56,972 bases of DNA, from NCBI GenBank assembly GCA_019423565.1, contig JAHZBE010000009.1:1-56972 (forward strand), given 5' to 3'. Numbering within the stretch: the first letter of the stretch is position 1; every line of letters starts with the position of its first letter. Position numbers and translations under genes: made by a program. The notes beneath the pieces are model-generated. The model did no database searches and had not been told where the DNA came from. It saw only the letters and a list, made by a program, of their open reading frames with translations. The stretch is from a bacterium (GTDB lineage Bacteria; Bacillota_I; Bacilli_A; RF39; UBA660). This document shows positions 17,562 through 25,753 of the stretch, piece after piece.

Positions 17562-18041
17562 TTAAGATTTTATTTGATATTTATCATAATTATATTCATC
17601 TTTACAAACTTTTTCAAAACCAGACTTAAGTGCTAAACACTTACTTGGTTCATTATCTTCCTTTATTAAAAGACTTATTTGAGTAGTATCTTCCTTTATT
17701 CTTTCTAATAATTCTTTAAGTAAGGATAAACAATATCCTTTATTTCTATACTTTTTTAAAATAGCATAATTAATATATAAATCTTCTTTTTTACCATCTA
17801 GTTCTACGGAACCAATTATTTCATTTGTAAGTAATAATCTGATCAAATATAATGTATTGTATATTTCATCTGTTTTGAAGTATCTATATGCATCAACTAC
17901 ATCTGAAAACGATTCATCTTTAGGAATAATATACTTATTTATTTCACTATCCATATCAAATCTATTTATCATACTAACATGTTCTTTGTTATCATAATCA
18001 AAACTTTCTAATGTAAAATCTTGTAAATCTATCTTTTTCAC
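17562..18041 (-). CDS. GNAT-family N-acetyltransferase (second)
   Basis: 159 residues from the GTG at 18041, chosen because GGGGTGAT precedes it and the promoter lies inside any longer reading. It has the GNAT order: a strand pair with IIGSVELDGK, then AILKKYRNKGYCLSLLKELLE, a good match to the acetyl-CoA loop R-N-K-G-Y, and SKCLALKSGFEKV as the motif B helix. This loop is better kept than in the GNAT gene at 16821, and the two proteins are not close copies. Acceptor unknown. Confidence 0.8.
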   Translation of the reverse strand: MKKIDLQDFTLESFDYDNKEHVSMINRFDMDSEINKYIIPKDESFSDVVDAYRYFKTDEIYNTLYLIRLLLTNEIIGSVELDGKKEDLYINYAILKKYRNKGYCLSLLKELLERIKEDTTQISLLIKEDNEPSKCLALKSGFEKVCKDEYNYDKYQIKS

Positions 18042-18069
18042 ATTTATCACCCCATTTAAAGCGATATAT

Positions 18070-18103
18070 ATAATATCAAAAAAGAACATTTCTGTCAAAA
18101 AAA
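18070..18103 (-). promoter_or_regulatory. GNAT promoter overlapping the upstream gene's terminator
   Basis: Minus-strand TTGACA (18093-18098), 17-bp spacer, TATTAT (18070-18075). The same DNA forms a hairpin, GAGCATTT / AAATGTTC, followed by TTTTTT, which terminates the DUF2974 gene. The -35 box lies in the hairpin loop. Confidence 0.75.
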
Positions 18104-18110
18104 TGCTCTA

Positions 18111-19175
18111 TTAACTATTTTCTATTAAATAATTTATATTAAATTGTATAAGACTCATAACAAGTTCTTTAGTTTCATCATCTACATTTCTAATATTTTT
18201 TACAATATTAAATGATTTTTTTATATTAAAGAAATCATTAGTATCTTTTATACCACTTTTTTCAAATGCTTCAAATACTGTTTCAATCATTTTTCTTCTT
18301 TGCTCATCATTATGTTCATCAAGCCATAAAATAATGCTTTCTCTTAAATTTGAACTTATTTTACTTAAAGATGCTTCTTTAAAAGAAGTACCATCTGTTT
18401 GCCAAGTTGAAACAGAATGTGCCATAAAATCTCTTCTTGTTGATTTTATAACTTTAAATTTATCATTTCTTAAAAGAACACCAATATAACTATAATTAGG
18501 TACAATATGAATAAGTCTATCTCTTACCCTTTTATAATTATCTGATTCAATTTCTGCTTTTCTAAGACCCGGTCCATCATTACTATAAATTTTCTTTATT
18601 TTTTTATTTACAAGTTTTTTTGCAAACATTGATGAGACAAGTGCTAAATTACCACCTTTTGAGTGTCCGCCAACCATTACATTTTTATCATAAAATCTAA
18701 CACGTTTATTTATATATTCTATCGCAAGTGTTTGTGCTGGAACAGGAAATTTATAAGATAGTTCAAAATCCTCTTTCCATCCGCTTAATAAGTTATCAGT
18801 TCCTTCAAATGCAACATAAGTAAAATTCTTTTTAACTTTAAAACATACCGCACCAAACTGTCTATCAGAGTCTGCAATATACTTAAAGTTATACATAAGA
18901 ACATCTTTATATCTAACTGTATTAACAACTTGTTTTAATAACTGATAACTAACTTTTTGAGCTATTCCTAATTTACTTATTTCAAAATAACTATATTTTT
19001 CTAAATATTTTATTCCTGCTTCTTCTAATCTTATGTATTTTCTATTTTCTGGTACTATACCCTCATAATTTAAATATATTAACGAAGAAAATACAACATT
19101 ATCTATTTCATTAAACGGTTCTTCAAAAAATGTTTTATTACCATAGTCTCTTACATATGTACTAATACTTGCCAA
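18111..19175 (-). CDS. Mbeg1-like (DUF2974) alpha/beta hydrolase
   Basis: About 354 residues. The lipase-type elbow GGHSKGGNLAL gives the nucleophile; YSNDGPGL and FMAHSVSTW supply plausible catalytic Asp and His. The opening (YVRDYG, then EEPFNEIDNVVFSSLIYLNY) matches the DUF2974 family, common in gut Firmicutes and of unknown substrate. Start: GAGGTGATTAAA precedes a TTG at 19175 that gives M-A-S, as in relatives; a GTG three codons upstream overlaps the ribosome site. No signal peptide, so it is cytosolic. Confidence 0.87.
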   Translation of the reverse strand: MASISTYVRDYGNKTFFEEPFNEIDNVVFSSLIYLNYEGIVPENRKYIRLEEAGIKYLEKYSYFEISKLGIAQKVSYQLLKQVVNTVRYKDVLMYNFKYIADSDRQFGAVCFKVKKNFTYVAFEGTDNLLSGWKEDFELSYKFPVPAQTLAIEYINKRVRFYDKNVMVGGHSKGGNLALVSSMFAKKLVNKKIKKIYSNDGPGLRKAEIESDNYKRVRDRLIHIVPNYSYIGVLLRNDKFKVIKSTRRDFMAHSVSTWQTDGTSFKEASLSKISSNLRESIILWLDEHNDEQRRKMIETVFEAFEKSGIKDTNDFFNIKKSFNIVKNIRNVDDETKELVMSLIQFNINYLIENS

Positions 19176-19228
19176 TTTAATCACCTCAAATATTATATTT
19201 ACATTATATCATAACTAAATAAAAAGTT

Positions 19229-19251
19229 AAAAAAAAATCCAATAAAGGATT
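19229..19251 (-). terminator. Terminator of the tRNA-Ile/tRNA-Glu unit
   Basis: Stem AAATCC / GGATTT followed on the minus strand by a run of nine T. Confidence 0.85.
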
Positions 19252-19263
19252 TAAATTCTTAAA

Positions 19264-19340
19264 TGGTGACCAGTACGGGATTCGAACCCGTGAATGCCGC
19301 CGTGAAAGGGCGGTGTGTTAAGCCACTTCACCAACTGGCC
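19264..19340 (-). tRNA. tRNA-Glu (TTC)
   Basis: 77 nt with encoded CCA. Acceptor GGCCAGT pairs with ACTGGTC (one G-T), anticodon arm CCGCC-CTTTCAC-GGCGG, T-loop GGTTCGAATCC. Second in a two-tRNA unit. Confidence 0.95.
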
Positions 19341-19349
19341 ATATCATAA

Positions 19350-19426
19350 TGGTGGACCTAGATGGACTTGAACCATCGACCTCACGCTTATCAGGCGTGC
19401 ACTCTAACCAGCTGAGCTATAGGTCC
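19350..19426 (-). tRNA. tRNA-Ile (GAT)
   Basis: 77 nt with encoded CCA. Acceptor GGACCTA / TAGGTCC, anticodon loop CTGATAA, T-loop GGTTCAAGTCC. First in the pair, 9 nt before tRNA-Glu. Confidence 0.96.
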
Positions 19427-19456
19427 AAAACATTATTAAATGAACAATGCTATTTA

Positions 19457-19485
19457 ATTTTACAATAATAATAAATAAAAAGCAA
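19457..19485 (-). promoter_or_regulatory. tRNA-Ile/Glu promoter
   Basis: Minus-strand TTGCTT (19480-19485), 17-bp spacer, TAAAAT (19457-19462), about 30 bp upstream of tRNA-Ile. Confidence 0.65.
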
Positions 19486-19516
19486 GATATTTTTTGATTT
19501 TTTTTACTTTTTTACA

Positions 19517-19546
19517 CAAAAATAGGAAAATATCACTACTTTCCTA
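19517..19546 (-). terminator. Terminator of the GH25-like gene
   Basis: Stem TAGGAAA / TTTCCTA followed on the minus strand by TTTTT. The upstream arm overlaps the end of the coding sequence. Confidence 0.75.
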
Positions 19547-20204
19547 CTTTTTTCTTAATAATCTTATACCCTGCTTTAATATATTTCTTTATCTTTAGAA
19601 GAAGGTTATTTTCTCTAACAGTTAATTCTATTTTTACATTTTTACAATCTAAATTATTAATTACAGTATCGTTTTCCTTATACAATAAACCATCAAAATA
19701 TTCTTTATTATCATCAAGAAAATATTTTACATTTTCTATATTTTTAATAAATATGTCTTTATACCAAGATTCATAAGTTTTAATTATTACATCATAACCA
19801 CTTTTTTTAAGTTCATTAACTTCATAATTAATTATCTTTAAAAACATATCTTTACTAATATTTTTTTGACTAGAAGGATGATAAATAATAGTGTTATGAT
19901 TATCCTCATATCCAATAATAACTGGATAATCAAAGGTCTTATTTTTTAGTAAATGAAGAAAATATTCTATTTCATCTTTTGCTTCATCTATTGTTACTGC
20001 ACGAGATTCATAATATAAACCTATTTTTAATTTTTCTTTTTTTGATAGTTCATAATTTTCATAAAATTTACTATCTATACGTTTTGTTTTCTTTGTATTA
20101 AAATCTGTAAAACCTAATCTTATAATTACAAATTCAATATCACTTAAATCTTTGTAAGATGATAATAAATTATCTGATGATACTATTAATCCTTTCTGCT
20201 TCAT
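19536..20204 (-). CDS. GH25-like (lysozyme-fold) protein, probably degenerate
   Basis: 222 residues with the backbone of a GH25 muramidase: IEFVIIRLGF, FYENYELSKKEKLKIGLYY, then PVIIGYEDN. In active GH25 enzymes that last segment is P-V-x-x-D-x-E; here the Asp is Gly while the Glu is kept, and the N-terminal D-V-S strand is VSS. Catalysis is therefore doubtful. No signal peptide. It lies 59 bp downstream of an M23/peptidoglycan-binding gene on the same strand, so the two may form a wall-lysis pair of phage or sporulation origin. Confidence 0.65.
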   Translation of the reverse strand: MKQKGLIVSSDNLLSSYKDLSDIEFVIIRLGFTDFNTKKTKRIDSKFYENYELSKKEKLKIGLYYESRAVTIDEAKDEIEYFLHLLKNKTFDYPVIIGYEDNHNTIIYHPSSQKNISKDMFLKIINYEVNELKKSGYDVIIKTYESWYKDIFIKNIENVKYFLDDNKEYFDGLLYKENDTVINNLDCKNVKIELTVRENNLLLKIKKYIKAGYKIIKKKVGK

Positions 20205-20263
20205 ATATTACCTCCTTCACTATTATTAAATGAAGGATTTTTAATTTTGTAAATTACTTATGT

Positions 20264-21049
20264 CTAAATATATCTTACTAAACTTTGTGAACTTGAATTT
20301 ACTATTTGACCGCTATAAACATATAAGTAATCAAGAGGATTTACTCTAGAACCATTTTTTGTTAAATCAAAGTGTAAATGTGGTCCTGTACTTCTACCTG
20401 TTGTACCCATTATTCCTACTTTTTCACCTTTTTGAACTCTAGTACCTATTTTTAAATTTGATCTACTTTTCAAATGTAAGTATCTACTTATATCTCCATT
20501 ATCATGTCTAATAGCCACATAATTTCCTGCATCACTCGCATATGAATTAACTATTACTGTTCCATCATAACATGCATATATGTCTTGATTTCTTCCATAA
20601 TACTTACTACTCCATCCAAGATCTACAGCTTTATGTGTACTTTTATATGTTTGACTTACATAGATATAGTTTACTGGAAATCTGTATTTTGTACTTGATC
20701 TATTTTCATTATCTAATTTTTTAAACGTTTTTGTTCCTGCAATTCCATCTACTGTTAATCCATTTTTCTTTTGAAAATCTTTTATTGCATTTATTGTATT
20801 ATTTCCGGCGATTCCATCTACTACCAAATTATAACCATGTGAATTTAACTTTCCTTGTAAATCTTTTATTACTCCTACTAATTTTTCATTTGTGTTTCTT
20901 CCATATATTCCATCTACTGTTATCCCTACAAACTTCTGAAAAGATCTATAGGCCTTTTTTGTATTTACGCCTTCAATACCATCAATCTTTCCATTATAAA
21001 ATAAATAATAAGTTTGTAAATTTTGTTGTCTTTGTTTTATATTAAGCAT
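20264..21049 (-). CDS. Peptidoglycan-binding and M23 peptidase protein (endolysin-like)
   Basis: 261 residues. Residues 1-115 contain PG_binding_1 repeats (repeated YNGKIDGIEG, VDGIYGRNT, VDGIAGNNT and VDGIAGTKT turns). Residues 125-250 are an M23 LytM domain with the zinc ligands in HKAVDLG and HLHF, and RYLHLKSR between. It should cut peptide cross-links in the wall. No signal peptide, so release must be by holin, lysis or mother-cell death. AGGAGG precedes the ATG. Confidence 0.88.
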   Translation of the reverse strand: MLNIKQRQQNLQTYYLFYNGKIDGIEGVNTKKAYRSFQKFVGITVDGIYGRNTNEKLVGVIKDLQGKLNSHGYNLVVDGIAGNNTINAIKDFQKKNGLTVDGIAGTKTFKKLDNENRSSTKYRFPVNYIYVSQTYKSTHKAVDLGWSSKYYGRNQDIYACYDGTVIVNSYASDAGNYVAIRHDNGDISRYLHLKSRSNLKIGTRVQKGEKVGIMGTTGRSTGPHLHFDLTKNGSRVNPLDYLYVYSGQIVNSSSQSLVRYI

Positions 21050-21141
21050 ATTTTCCTCCTTTCACTTATATAATATTTGACTTTTTTATTTTCAAATAAT
21101 ATTTAAGCCACGAAAAAGAAGAAAATATTTATAATTTTTTC

Positions 21142-21678
21142 TTAAATTATAGTCAATCTTTTTATATGTAGTACATCTTCACTATTTTTATTATAACTAT
21201 ATGCATCTTTTATATTATCAAATCCATTCATTGGATAATTTCTTTTTATAACAGATTCAAGCATTGATTTTAAATAATCTGGTCTCGGAATATTTTTTAT
21301 ATTTCCGTTTTCATCTATTAATATTTCTTTTGATTTTATTCCTAAAAATAATTCTAAGTAAAGCGCAACTAAATGTCTATAATCAAATTCTTTGCTTTCT
21401 TTACTAGAAACTAATATCGGATTATCTCCTAACTCTTCTAATAATTCTATAGGGTCAATATATTTTAAAACCTTATTATAATATAGTTCTGAGCAGTAAA
21501 AACTTTTAATAATTTCCTGCATTCCACTATCTATGTCTGGTAAACTTTCTACTAATTCTTCATTAAAATTAAGTTTATCTATAACTCTATACTTTGAATC
21601 ATCTGATGATTCGTTTATAAGTATTAAATTCCCTTCTTTACAATTTTCTTTACTTCCTGTATAAATTTCTTTTGTCAC
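21142..21678 (-). CDS. Hypothetical protein
   Basis: 178 residues from a GTG start with GGAG 10 nt upstream. Acidic N-terminus, then a mostly helical middle (IDPIELLEELG, YRHLVALYLELFLGI). No motif recognised. It lies between the M23 gene and tRNA-Lys, beyond the tRNA terminator. Confidence 0.65.
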   Translation of the reverse strand: MTKEIYTGSKENCKEGNLILINESSDDSKYRVIDKLNFNEELVESLPDIDSGMQEIIKSFYCSELYYNKVLKYIDPIELLEELGDNPILVSSKESKEFDYRHLVALYLELFLGIKSKEILIDENGNIKNIPRPDYLKSMLESVIKRNYPMNGFDNIKDAYSYNKNSEDVLHIKRLTII

Positions 21679-21721
21679 TTTTATTCTTCTCCATTCATTA
21701 TATTTTATTATTTAAGGGTCA

Positions 21722-21749
21722 AAAAATTCAAACATCTCTGTTTGAATTT
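21722..21749 (-). terminator. Terminator of tRNA-Lys
   Basis: Stem AAATTCAAAC / GTTTGAATTT with loop AGAGAT, ending in TTTTTT on the minus strand. Confidence 0.85.
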
Positions 21750-21760
21750 ACTACCTAAAA

Positions 21761-21836
21761 TGGTGTCCCCTTAGGGATTCGAACCCTAGACCCACTGATT
21801 AAGAGTCAGTTGCTCTACCAACTGAGCTAAGGAGAC
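21761..21836 (-). tRNA. tRNA-Lys (CTT)
   Basis: 76 nt with encoded CCA. Acceptor GTCTCCT / AGGGGAC (with a G-T pair), anticodon loop CTCTTAA giving CTT, T-loop GGTTCGAATCC. A TGATATAAT extended -10 lies at 21859-21867. Confidence 0.95.
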
Positions 21837-21858
21837 ACATAAATTTTTTGACTATTTA

Positions 21859-21867
21859 ATTATATCA
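21859..21867 (-). promoter_or_regulatory. tRNA-Lys extended -10 promoter
   Basis: Minus-strand TGATATAAT with TATAAT at 21859-21864, 23 bp before the tRNA. No convincing -35 box; the extended TG probably compensates. Confidence 0.6.
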
Positions 21868-21910
21868 CAATTTTATAAAAAATAAATACTTTTTAATAAA
21901 AAAAGAAGAA

Positions 21911-22444
21911 TTAATTATTCCCCTCTATATAATTTGTTACATCTAATGCTGTATTAAACACTTTACACAATGAATTAAAGTCATAATCATTAGATACTTT
22001 TTTATATATTTTATTAAACATATTTATTAAGTCATCATAAAAACCATTTATATTAAATATAATCATTTCTTTATTATGAAGTTTAGTTCTTTTATGTTCT
22101 AATATATCAATAAATTCTGATAATGTTCCAAATGCACCAGGTAAAATTAATATAACATCTGCATTTTCTTCTAAAAATATATTACTTTCTTCTAGTGTTT
22201 TTACCATATGTACTTCATCTAATTTTAAGCCTTCTAAATCACTTTTGTACATTTCATAACAAACACCTGTTATTTTTCTATTATTTTTTAAAAATTCGTT
22301 ATAACAAATTCCCATTAGTCCTCTATTTGCGCATCCAAATACTAAATCATTATCTTTACTTATATTTTCCATTAAAAATCTTGTTACTACTTTATATTCA
22401 TCGCTTATTTTATCACTTGATGAACAGCTTACAAATATATTCAT
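21911..22444 (-). CDS. LOG family (TIGR00730) nucleoside monophosphate phosphoribohydrolase-like protein
   Basis: 177 residues with the Rossmann-like LOG core: GCANRGLMGI near residue 40 and LPGAFGTLSEF near residue 100, a variant of the P-G-G-x-G-T-x2-E signature with Ala for the second Gly. Relatives cleave cytokinin- or nucleoside-5'-monophosphates to base and ribose phosphate. The physiological substrate in bacteria is mostly unknown. Start backed by AGGTGAGG. Confidence 0.82.
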   Translation of the reverse strand: MNIFVSCSSSDKISDEYKVVTRFLMENISKDNDLVFGCANRGLMGICYNEFLKNNRKITGVCYEMYKSDLEGLKLDEVHMVKTLEESNIFLEENADVILILPGAFGTLSEFIDILEHKRTKLHNKEMIIFNINGFYDDLINMFNKIYKKVSNDYDFNSLCKVFNTALDVTNYIEGNN

Positions 22445-22505
22445 TTTATTACCTCACCTACTATAATAATTGTAATACTATATATAAATAAAAACAAGGA
22501 ATATT

Positions 22506-22943
22506 CTATAAATATTCCTTTAAAAGTTCTATATTCTTATTTTGAAATTCTAAAAATTCTTTAGCAAGTTTTAATACATTTTTATCAACACTCTTTTTAT
22601 ATTCATCTATTTTTTTATTCATATCTATTGTACCCATTGTAAATCCTCTTGTTAAAATATCTGCGATTTTTGAGTCACTATTATCTTTCATAATATCAAA
22701 ATTAAGTTTCATTTTAGCCATAGTTTTTGCCATTATACTTGCTTCTAATACCTCACCCTTATATTTTTTTAACATTATTTCGCTTTCTTTTTTATAATGT
22801 TCATAATCTTTTAATTCAGACTCAATTAATTTTTTTATTTTATTATCTTTATCATTTAATTTTCTAATCATTGTAGTAAGTGATGATATTCCCATTAAAG
22901 AGTCTTCGTGTATATAGTTTAATAATTCTACATTTTCATTCAT
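22506..22943 (-). CDS. Hypothetical helical protein
   Basis: 145 residues from the ATG at 22943 (GGAGG upstream; an ATG ten codons earlier has none). The composition suggests a four-helix bundle with long amphipathic segments rich in Met, Lys and Glu; a ferritin-like bundle is possible, but I see no paired E-x-x-H iron sites. Lies 47 bp downstream of the PF06541 membrane gene and probably shares its transcript. Confidence 0.65.
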   Translation of the reverse strand: MNENVELLNYIHEDSLMGISSLTTMIRKLNDKDNKIKKLIESELKDYEHYKKESEIMLKKYKGEVLEASIMAKTMAKMKLNFDIMKDNSDSKIADILTRGFTMGTIDMNKKIDEYKKSVDKNVLKLAKEFLEFQNKNIELLKEYL

Positions 22944-22990
22944 TTTAATTCCTCCATTTATATTTTTATCCAAAATAATAAATTAATACT

Positions 22991-23500
22991 TTATTTATGA
23001 ACTTTTTTACTAGAAAAAGTAACGACTAAATCAATAGTAAATATAATTATTAATATATATGTGACATAACTTGGAATAGAAAATATAAATTTATTAATTA
23101 ATGGTTGGAGTACATATATGACAAGTAAAGATCCTAGTGCCCATATAAATGATACTTCAAGTGCGACATATTTTCCAATATGGAATTTAAAATTACTATA
23201 ATCCCAAAATGTAACATGAAATATTTTTTCTATTAATATTCCACCTATCCATTCTAAAACTGTTAAAATTATTGTTAAAGAAAGAACTATAATTATTACT
23301 TCTAGTACCTTATTTAAATTAAGTATATTAAATATAAATTTTGAAATAACTAATATTAGTAAAGCACCTATTCCATATATAGGAGTAAATGGTCCATAAA
23401 GCATTCCACTTCCAGGCTTTTTACCTCTTACAAACTCAATTATATTTTCATATATAAAACCAATAAAAGAATAAATAAAAAAACAATTTAAATAGTACAT
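22991..23500 (-). CDS. PF06541 (putative ABC-transporter type IV, CmpB-like) membrane protein
   Basis: About 169 residues with four to five hydrophobic helices. Family marks include GMLYGPFTPIYGIGALL near residue 40, VLEWIGGILIEKIF, WDYSNFKF and a closing W-x2-G segment (IWALGSLLV). The family is named after weak similarity to transporters; its real role is not established. GGTGA supports the ATG at 23500 over the ATG four codons upstream. Confidence 0.8.
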   Translation of the reverse strand: MYYLNCFFIYSFIGFIYENIIEFVRGKKPGSGMLYGPFTPIYGIGALLILVISKFIFNILNLNKVLEVIIIVLSLTIILTVLEWIGGILIEKIFHVTFWDYSNFKFHIGKYVALEVSFIWALGSLLVIYVLQPLINKFIFSIPSYVTYILIIIFTIDLVVTFSSKKVHK

Positions 23501-23547
23501 ATTATTCACCATAAATAGTATGTATCAATTTTTTTAAAATATACTAC

Positions 23548-23576
23548 TTGAAGTTTTTTTAATTATTATATATAAT
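23548..23576 (+). promoter_or_regulatory. Promoter for the plus-strand gene at 23607
   Basis: TTGAAG (23548-23553), 17-bp spacer, TATAAT (23571-23576). Confidence 0.75.
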
Positions 23577-23606
23577 ATTTTAACACGAAGGAGAAAATAG
23601 GGAAAA

Positions 23607-24020
23607 ATGAAACCAGATAAAATTTTTATAGGGAATATAAAAAGATGCACAAAATATATAAGCCATTCAAGATTTACAGGAAATGTGTTTATTGGTGAAG
23701 AATGTGTTAATTTAAGTTCTTTTGGTTATATTGAATCAGAAGATGAACTTTATAAAGAAAATGCAGTGCTTGTAAAAACCAAAAATGGTGGATATATAGA
23801 CTTAGAAAATTTTAATTCTATTCTTGATTATCTTAAAATTTATAAAGATGATGTGCAAAGAGATTATAATTTATGGAAAACTATTATGCCTACTCATTCA
23901 AGAGGCAGCAACAGTTTATTTGTTGATGAAAATTCTTTAAAACCATATTTTAATAGTGAAGATAAAAAAGAAGAAATATCTATATATCAACTAAGAAGAA
24001 GACAAAAAAGCGCAAATTAA
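23607..24020 (+). CDS. Hypothetical protein
   Basis: 137 residues on the plus strand among minus-strand neighbours, with a good promoter and GGAG 14 nt upstream of the ATG. The first 75 residues look like a small beta-rich domain (FIGEECVNLSSFGYIE, VLVKTKNGGYIDLENF); the C-terminus is basic (YQLRRRQK). No family recognised; no signal or membrane helix. Confidence 0.7.
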   Translation: MKPDKIFIGNIKRCTKYISHSRFTGNVFIGEECVNLSSFGYIESEDELYKENAVLVKTKNGGYIDLENFNSILDYLKIYKDDVQRDYNLWKTIMPTHSRGSNSLFVDENSLKPYFNSEDKKEEISIYQLRRRQKSAN

Positions 24021-24057
24021 AAAGTTACTTTCTATTACTAAGAAGGTAACTTTTTTA
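24019..24057 (+). terminator. Convergent terminator
   Basis: Stem AAAAGTTACTT / AAGGTAACTTTT at the stop of the plus-strand gene, with T-rich sequence on both strands. It serves the convergent minus-strand gene too. Confidence 0.8.
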
Positions 24058-24423
24058 TTAGTTTTTTCCACCTTTTATCACTTTAAAATTATTTTTAAGT
24101 CTTAATCTTTTATAATCTGCTTCTAGTTCTTCTTCATACTCTAAAGCTTCTAAAGAATATACATCAATATTTCGATTTATAAAACAAAACTTACTTAAAA
24201 GTTCTTTTTTATCTACATATGAAGACATATCTTCTTTTACTAATTCACGGTAATAATAATCTGAAAGTGGAGAAACAGATTTTACTTGTTCTATAGGTAT
24301 TATTCCATGAGAAAATATTTCAACATATTTATCTCTCTTTTCTTTACATATGAAACATTGTATTTTTCCATTTCCAATATTACAAAAAACTACTACTAAA
24401 TTATAAATATTATATTTTATCAT
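24058..24423 (-). CDS. Hypothetical protein
   Basis: 121 residues from the ATG at 24423 (GGTGGTG upstream); an in-frame start twenty codons earlier overlaps the preceding gene. It has FICKEKRDKYVEIF and a Tyr-rich middle, ending in a basic tail. No family recognised. Second of a two-gene unit with 24470-24778. Confidence 0.6.
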   Translation of the reverse strand: MIKYNIYNLVVVFCNIGNGKIQCFICKEKRDKYVEIFSHGIIPIEQVKSVSPLSDYYYRELVKEDMSSYVDKKELLSKFCFINRNIDVYSLEALEYEEELEADYKRLRLKNNFKVIKGGKN

Positions 24424-24469
24424 ATTAACACCACCAAAATTTTTGACAGGTAATATAATATCACAATTT

Positions 24470-24778
24470 TTAGATTTTATCAAAATCTTTTTCTAATTTT
24501 TTTGATTTATTACTATTTTCTTCTATAGGGAGAATTCTCTCATATTCCTCTCCTGCACATGAAAGCATATTTTTAATATCTTTTACACTAATTATTATAT
24601 ATTCATTAGCTCCATTAATATCATCTAACTCAATATATTTTTTAAATATTAATGCATTTTTTACATCTTTATGTTCTAATAAATTAAATTTTGCATATAA
24701 AAAGTAAAAATAAGATTTTAATACTTTAACAGTATCATCATTATCTAATTTATCTATTTCTTTAGTTGTTAAATACAT
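24470..24778 (-). CDS. Hypothetical protein
   Basis: 102 residues, acidic, soluble, with AAGGAG before the ATG. It may pair with the protein encoded 47 bp downstream. No motif recognised. Confidence 0.62.
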   Translation of the reverse strand: MYLTTKEIDKLDNDDTVKVLKSYFYFLYAKFNLLEHKDVKNALIFKKYIELDDINGANEYIIISVKDIKNMLSCAGEEYERILPIEENSNKSKKLEKDFDKI

Positions 24779-24849
24779 AATGTTAATTCACTCCTTTTTG
24801 ACAACTATTTTAGTATATTCATATTAACGTTAATTGATTAATTAAAATA

Positions 24850-24878
24850 AAAAAAAATCAACCGATATCGATTGACTT
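24850..24878 (-). terminator. Terminator of the tRNA-Met/Leu unit
   Basis: Stem TCAATCG / CGGTTGA with loop ATAT, followed on the minus strand by TTTTTTTT. Confidence 0.85.
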
Positions 24879-24892
24879 TTTAATAATCAAAT

Positions 24893-24977
24893 TGGTGCAG
24901 GTGAAGGGACTTGAACCCCCACTCCGTAAGGAACTAGATCCTAAGTCTAGCGCGTCTGCCAATTTCGCCACACCTGC
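24893..24977 (-). tRNA. tRNA-Leu (TAG)
   Basis: 85-nt class II tRNA with encoded CCA. Acceptor GCAGGTG / CACCTGC, anticodon loop CTTAGGA giving TAG, variable-arm stem, T-loop GGTTCAAGTCC. Second in the unit. Confidence 0.96.
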
Positions 24978-24990
24978 ACAATTATATAAA

Positions 24991-25067
24991 TGGTGGACCC
25001 TGTAGGACTCGAACCTACGACCGCCCGGTTATGAGCCGGATGCTCTAACCAACTGAGCTAAGGGTCC
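24991..25067 (-). tRNA. tRNA with CAT anticodon (elongator Met or Ile2)
   Basis: 77 nt with encoded CCA. Acceptor GGACCCT / AGGGTCC, anticodon loop CTCATAA, T-loop GGTTCGAGTCC. Not an initiator, since its acceptor begins with a G-C pair. The GGACC acceptor, shared with tRNA-Ile(GAT) at 19350, leans toward a lysidine-modified Ile2; elongator Met stays possible. Confidence 0.9.
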
Positions 25068-25079
25068 ATGACAGTATTA

Positions 25080-25108
25080 ATCTTACCATAATTTAAATAA
25101 CATTTCAA
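25080..25108 (-). promoter_or_regulatory. tRNA-CAT/tRNA-Leu promoter
   Basis: Minus-strand TTGAAA (25103-25108), 17-bp spacer ending TGG, TAAGAT (25080-25085). Confidence 0.7.
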
Positions 25109-25187
25109 TATATTTTATTAATTTTTTGACAATATTTTTTACTTTTTATCTTTTTTCATTAAATTATATTACGATAATTACAATTTA

Positions 25188-25670
25188 TTAATACTTTTCA
25201 TTTATCTTTTCTACTATTACATTTTTAAATTTATTCTTAAAATTATTAATTACACTTTCTTCTGCATATACATCTACACTTTCTATTGATACATCATTTA
25301 TATTTTTTTCTAGTTCATTATATAAATAATTTGAACTTAATACATTTAAATATTCCTTCTTTAAAGTATCTATTCCAGTATTAATACTTGAGTTATCAAA
25401 AGAAAAATATTCCTTCTCCTTAAAATAATCTTTTAAATTTTCATCATACTTTACATATATTTTTGTTATGTAGCCATTATTAATAAAAGGAGTTAATTTT
25501 AATTTAATAGTTCTTATTGTTAATGGTTCTTTAGAAAATATTAATTTATAATGATTACCATTTCTTTCATTCTCCATAAAAACAGTTTTAGAATCATTAT
25601 TTTTTTCTATAAAAATAAATAAAAAAAGAAATAATATGATAATTAAAATTATCTTAAATATAGTTTTCAT
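25188..25670 (-). CDS. Membrane-anchored hypothetical protein
   Basis: About 160 residues from the ATG at 25670 (AAAGGTGAT upstream). One hydrophobic helix at residues 4-21, then an extracytoplasmic domain without cysteines. No family recognised. Divergent from the nucleosidase gene across about 80 bp. Confidence 0.68.
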   Translation of the reverse strand: MKTIFKIILIIILFLFLFIFIEKNNDSKTVFMENERNGNHYKLIFSKEPLTIRTIKLKLTPFINNGYITKIYVKYDENLKDYFKEKEYFSFDNSSINTGIDTLKKEYLNVLSSNYLYNELEKNINDVSIESVDVYAEESVINNFKNKFKNVIVEKINEKY

Positions 25671-25753
25671 ACATATCACCTTTTATATTTTCTGACAAAA
25701 TACTACATTTTATTCAAAATTTTGATATAATTAAGTTCATGAGGTGATAAAGT

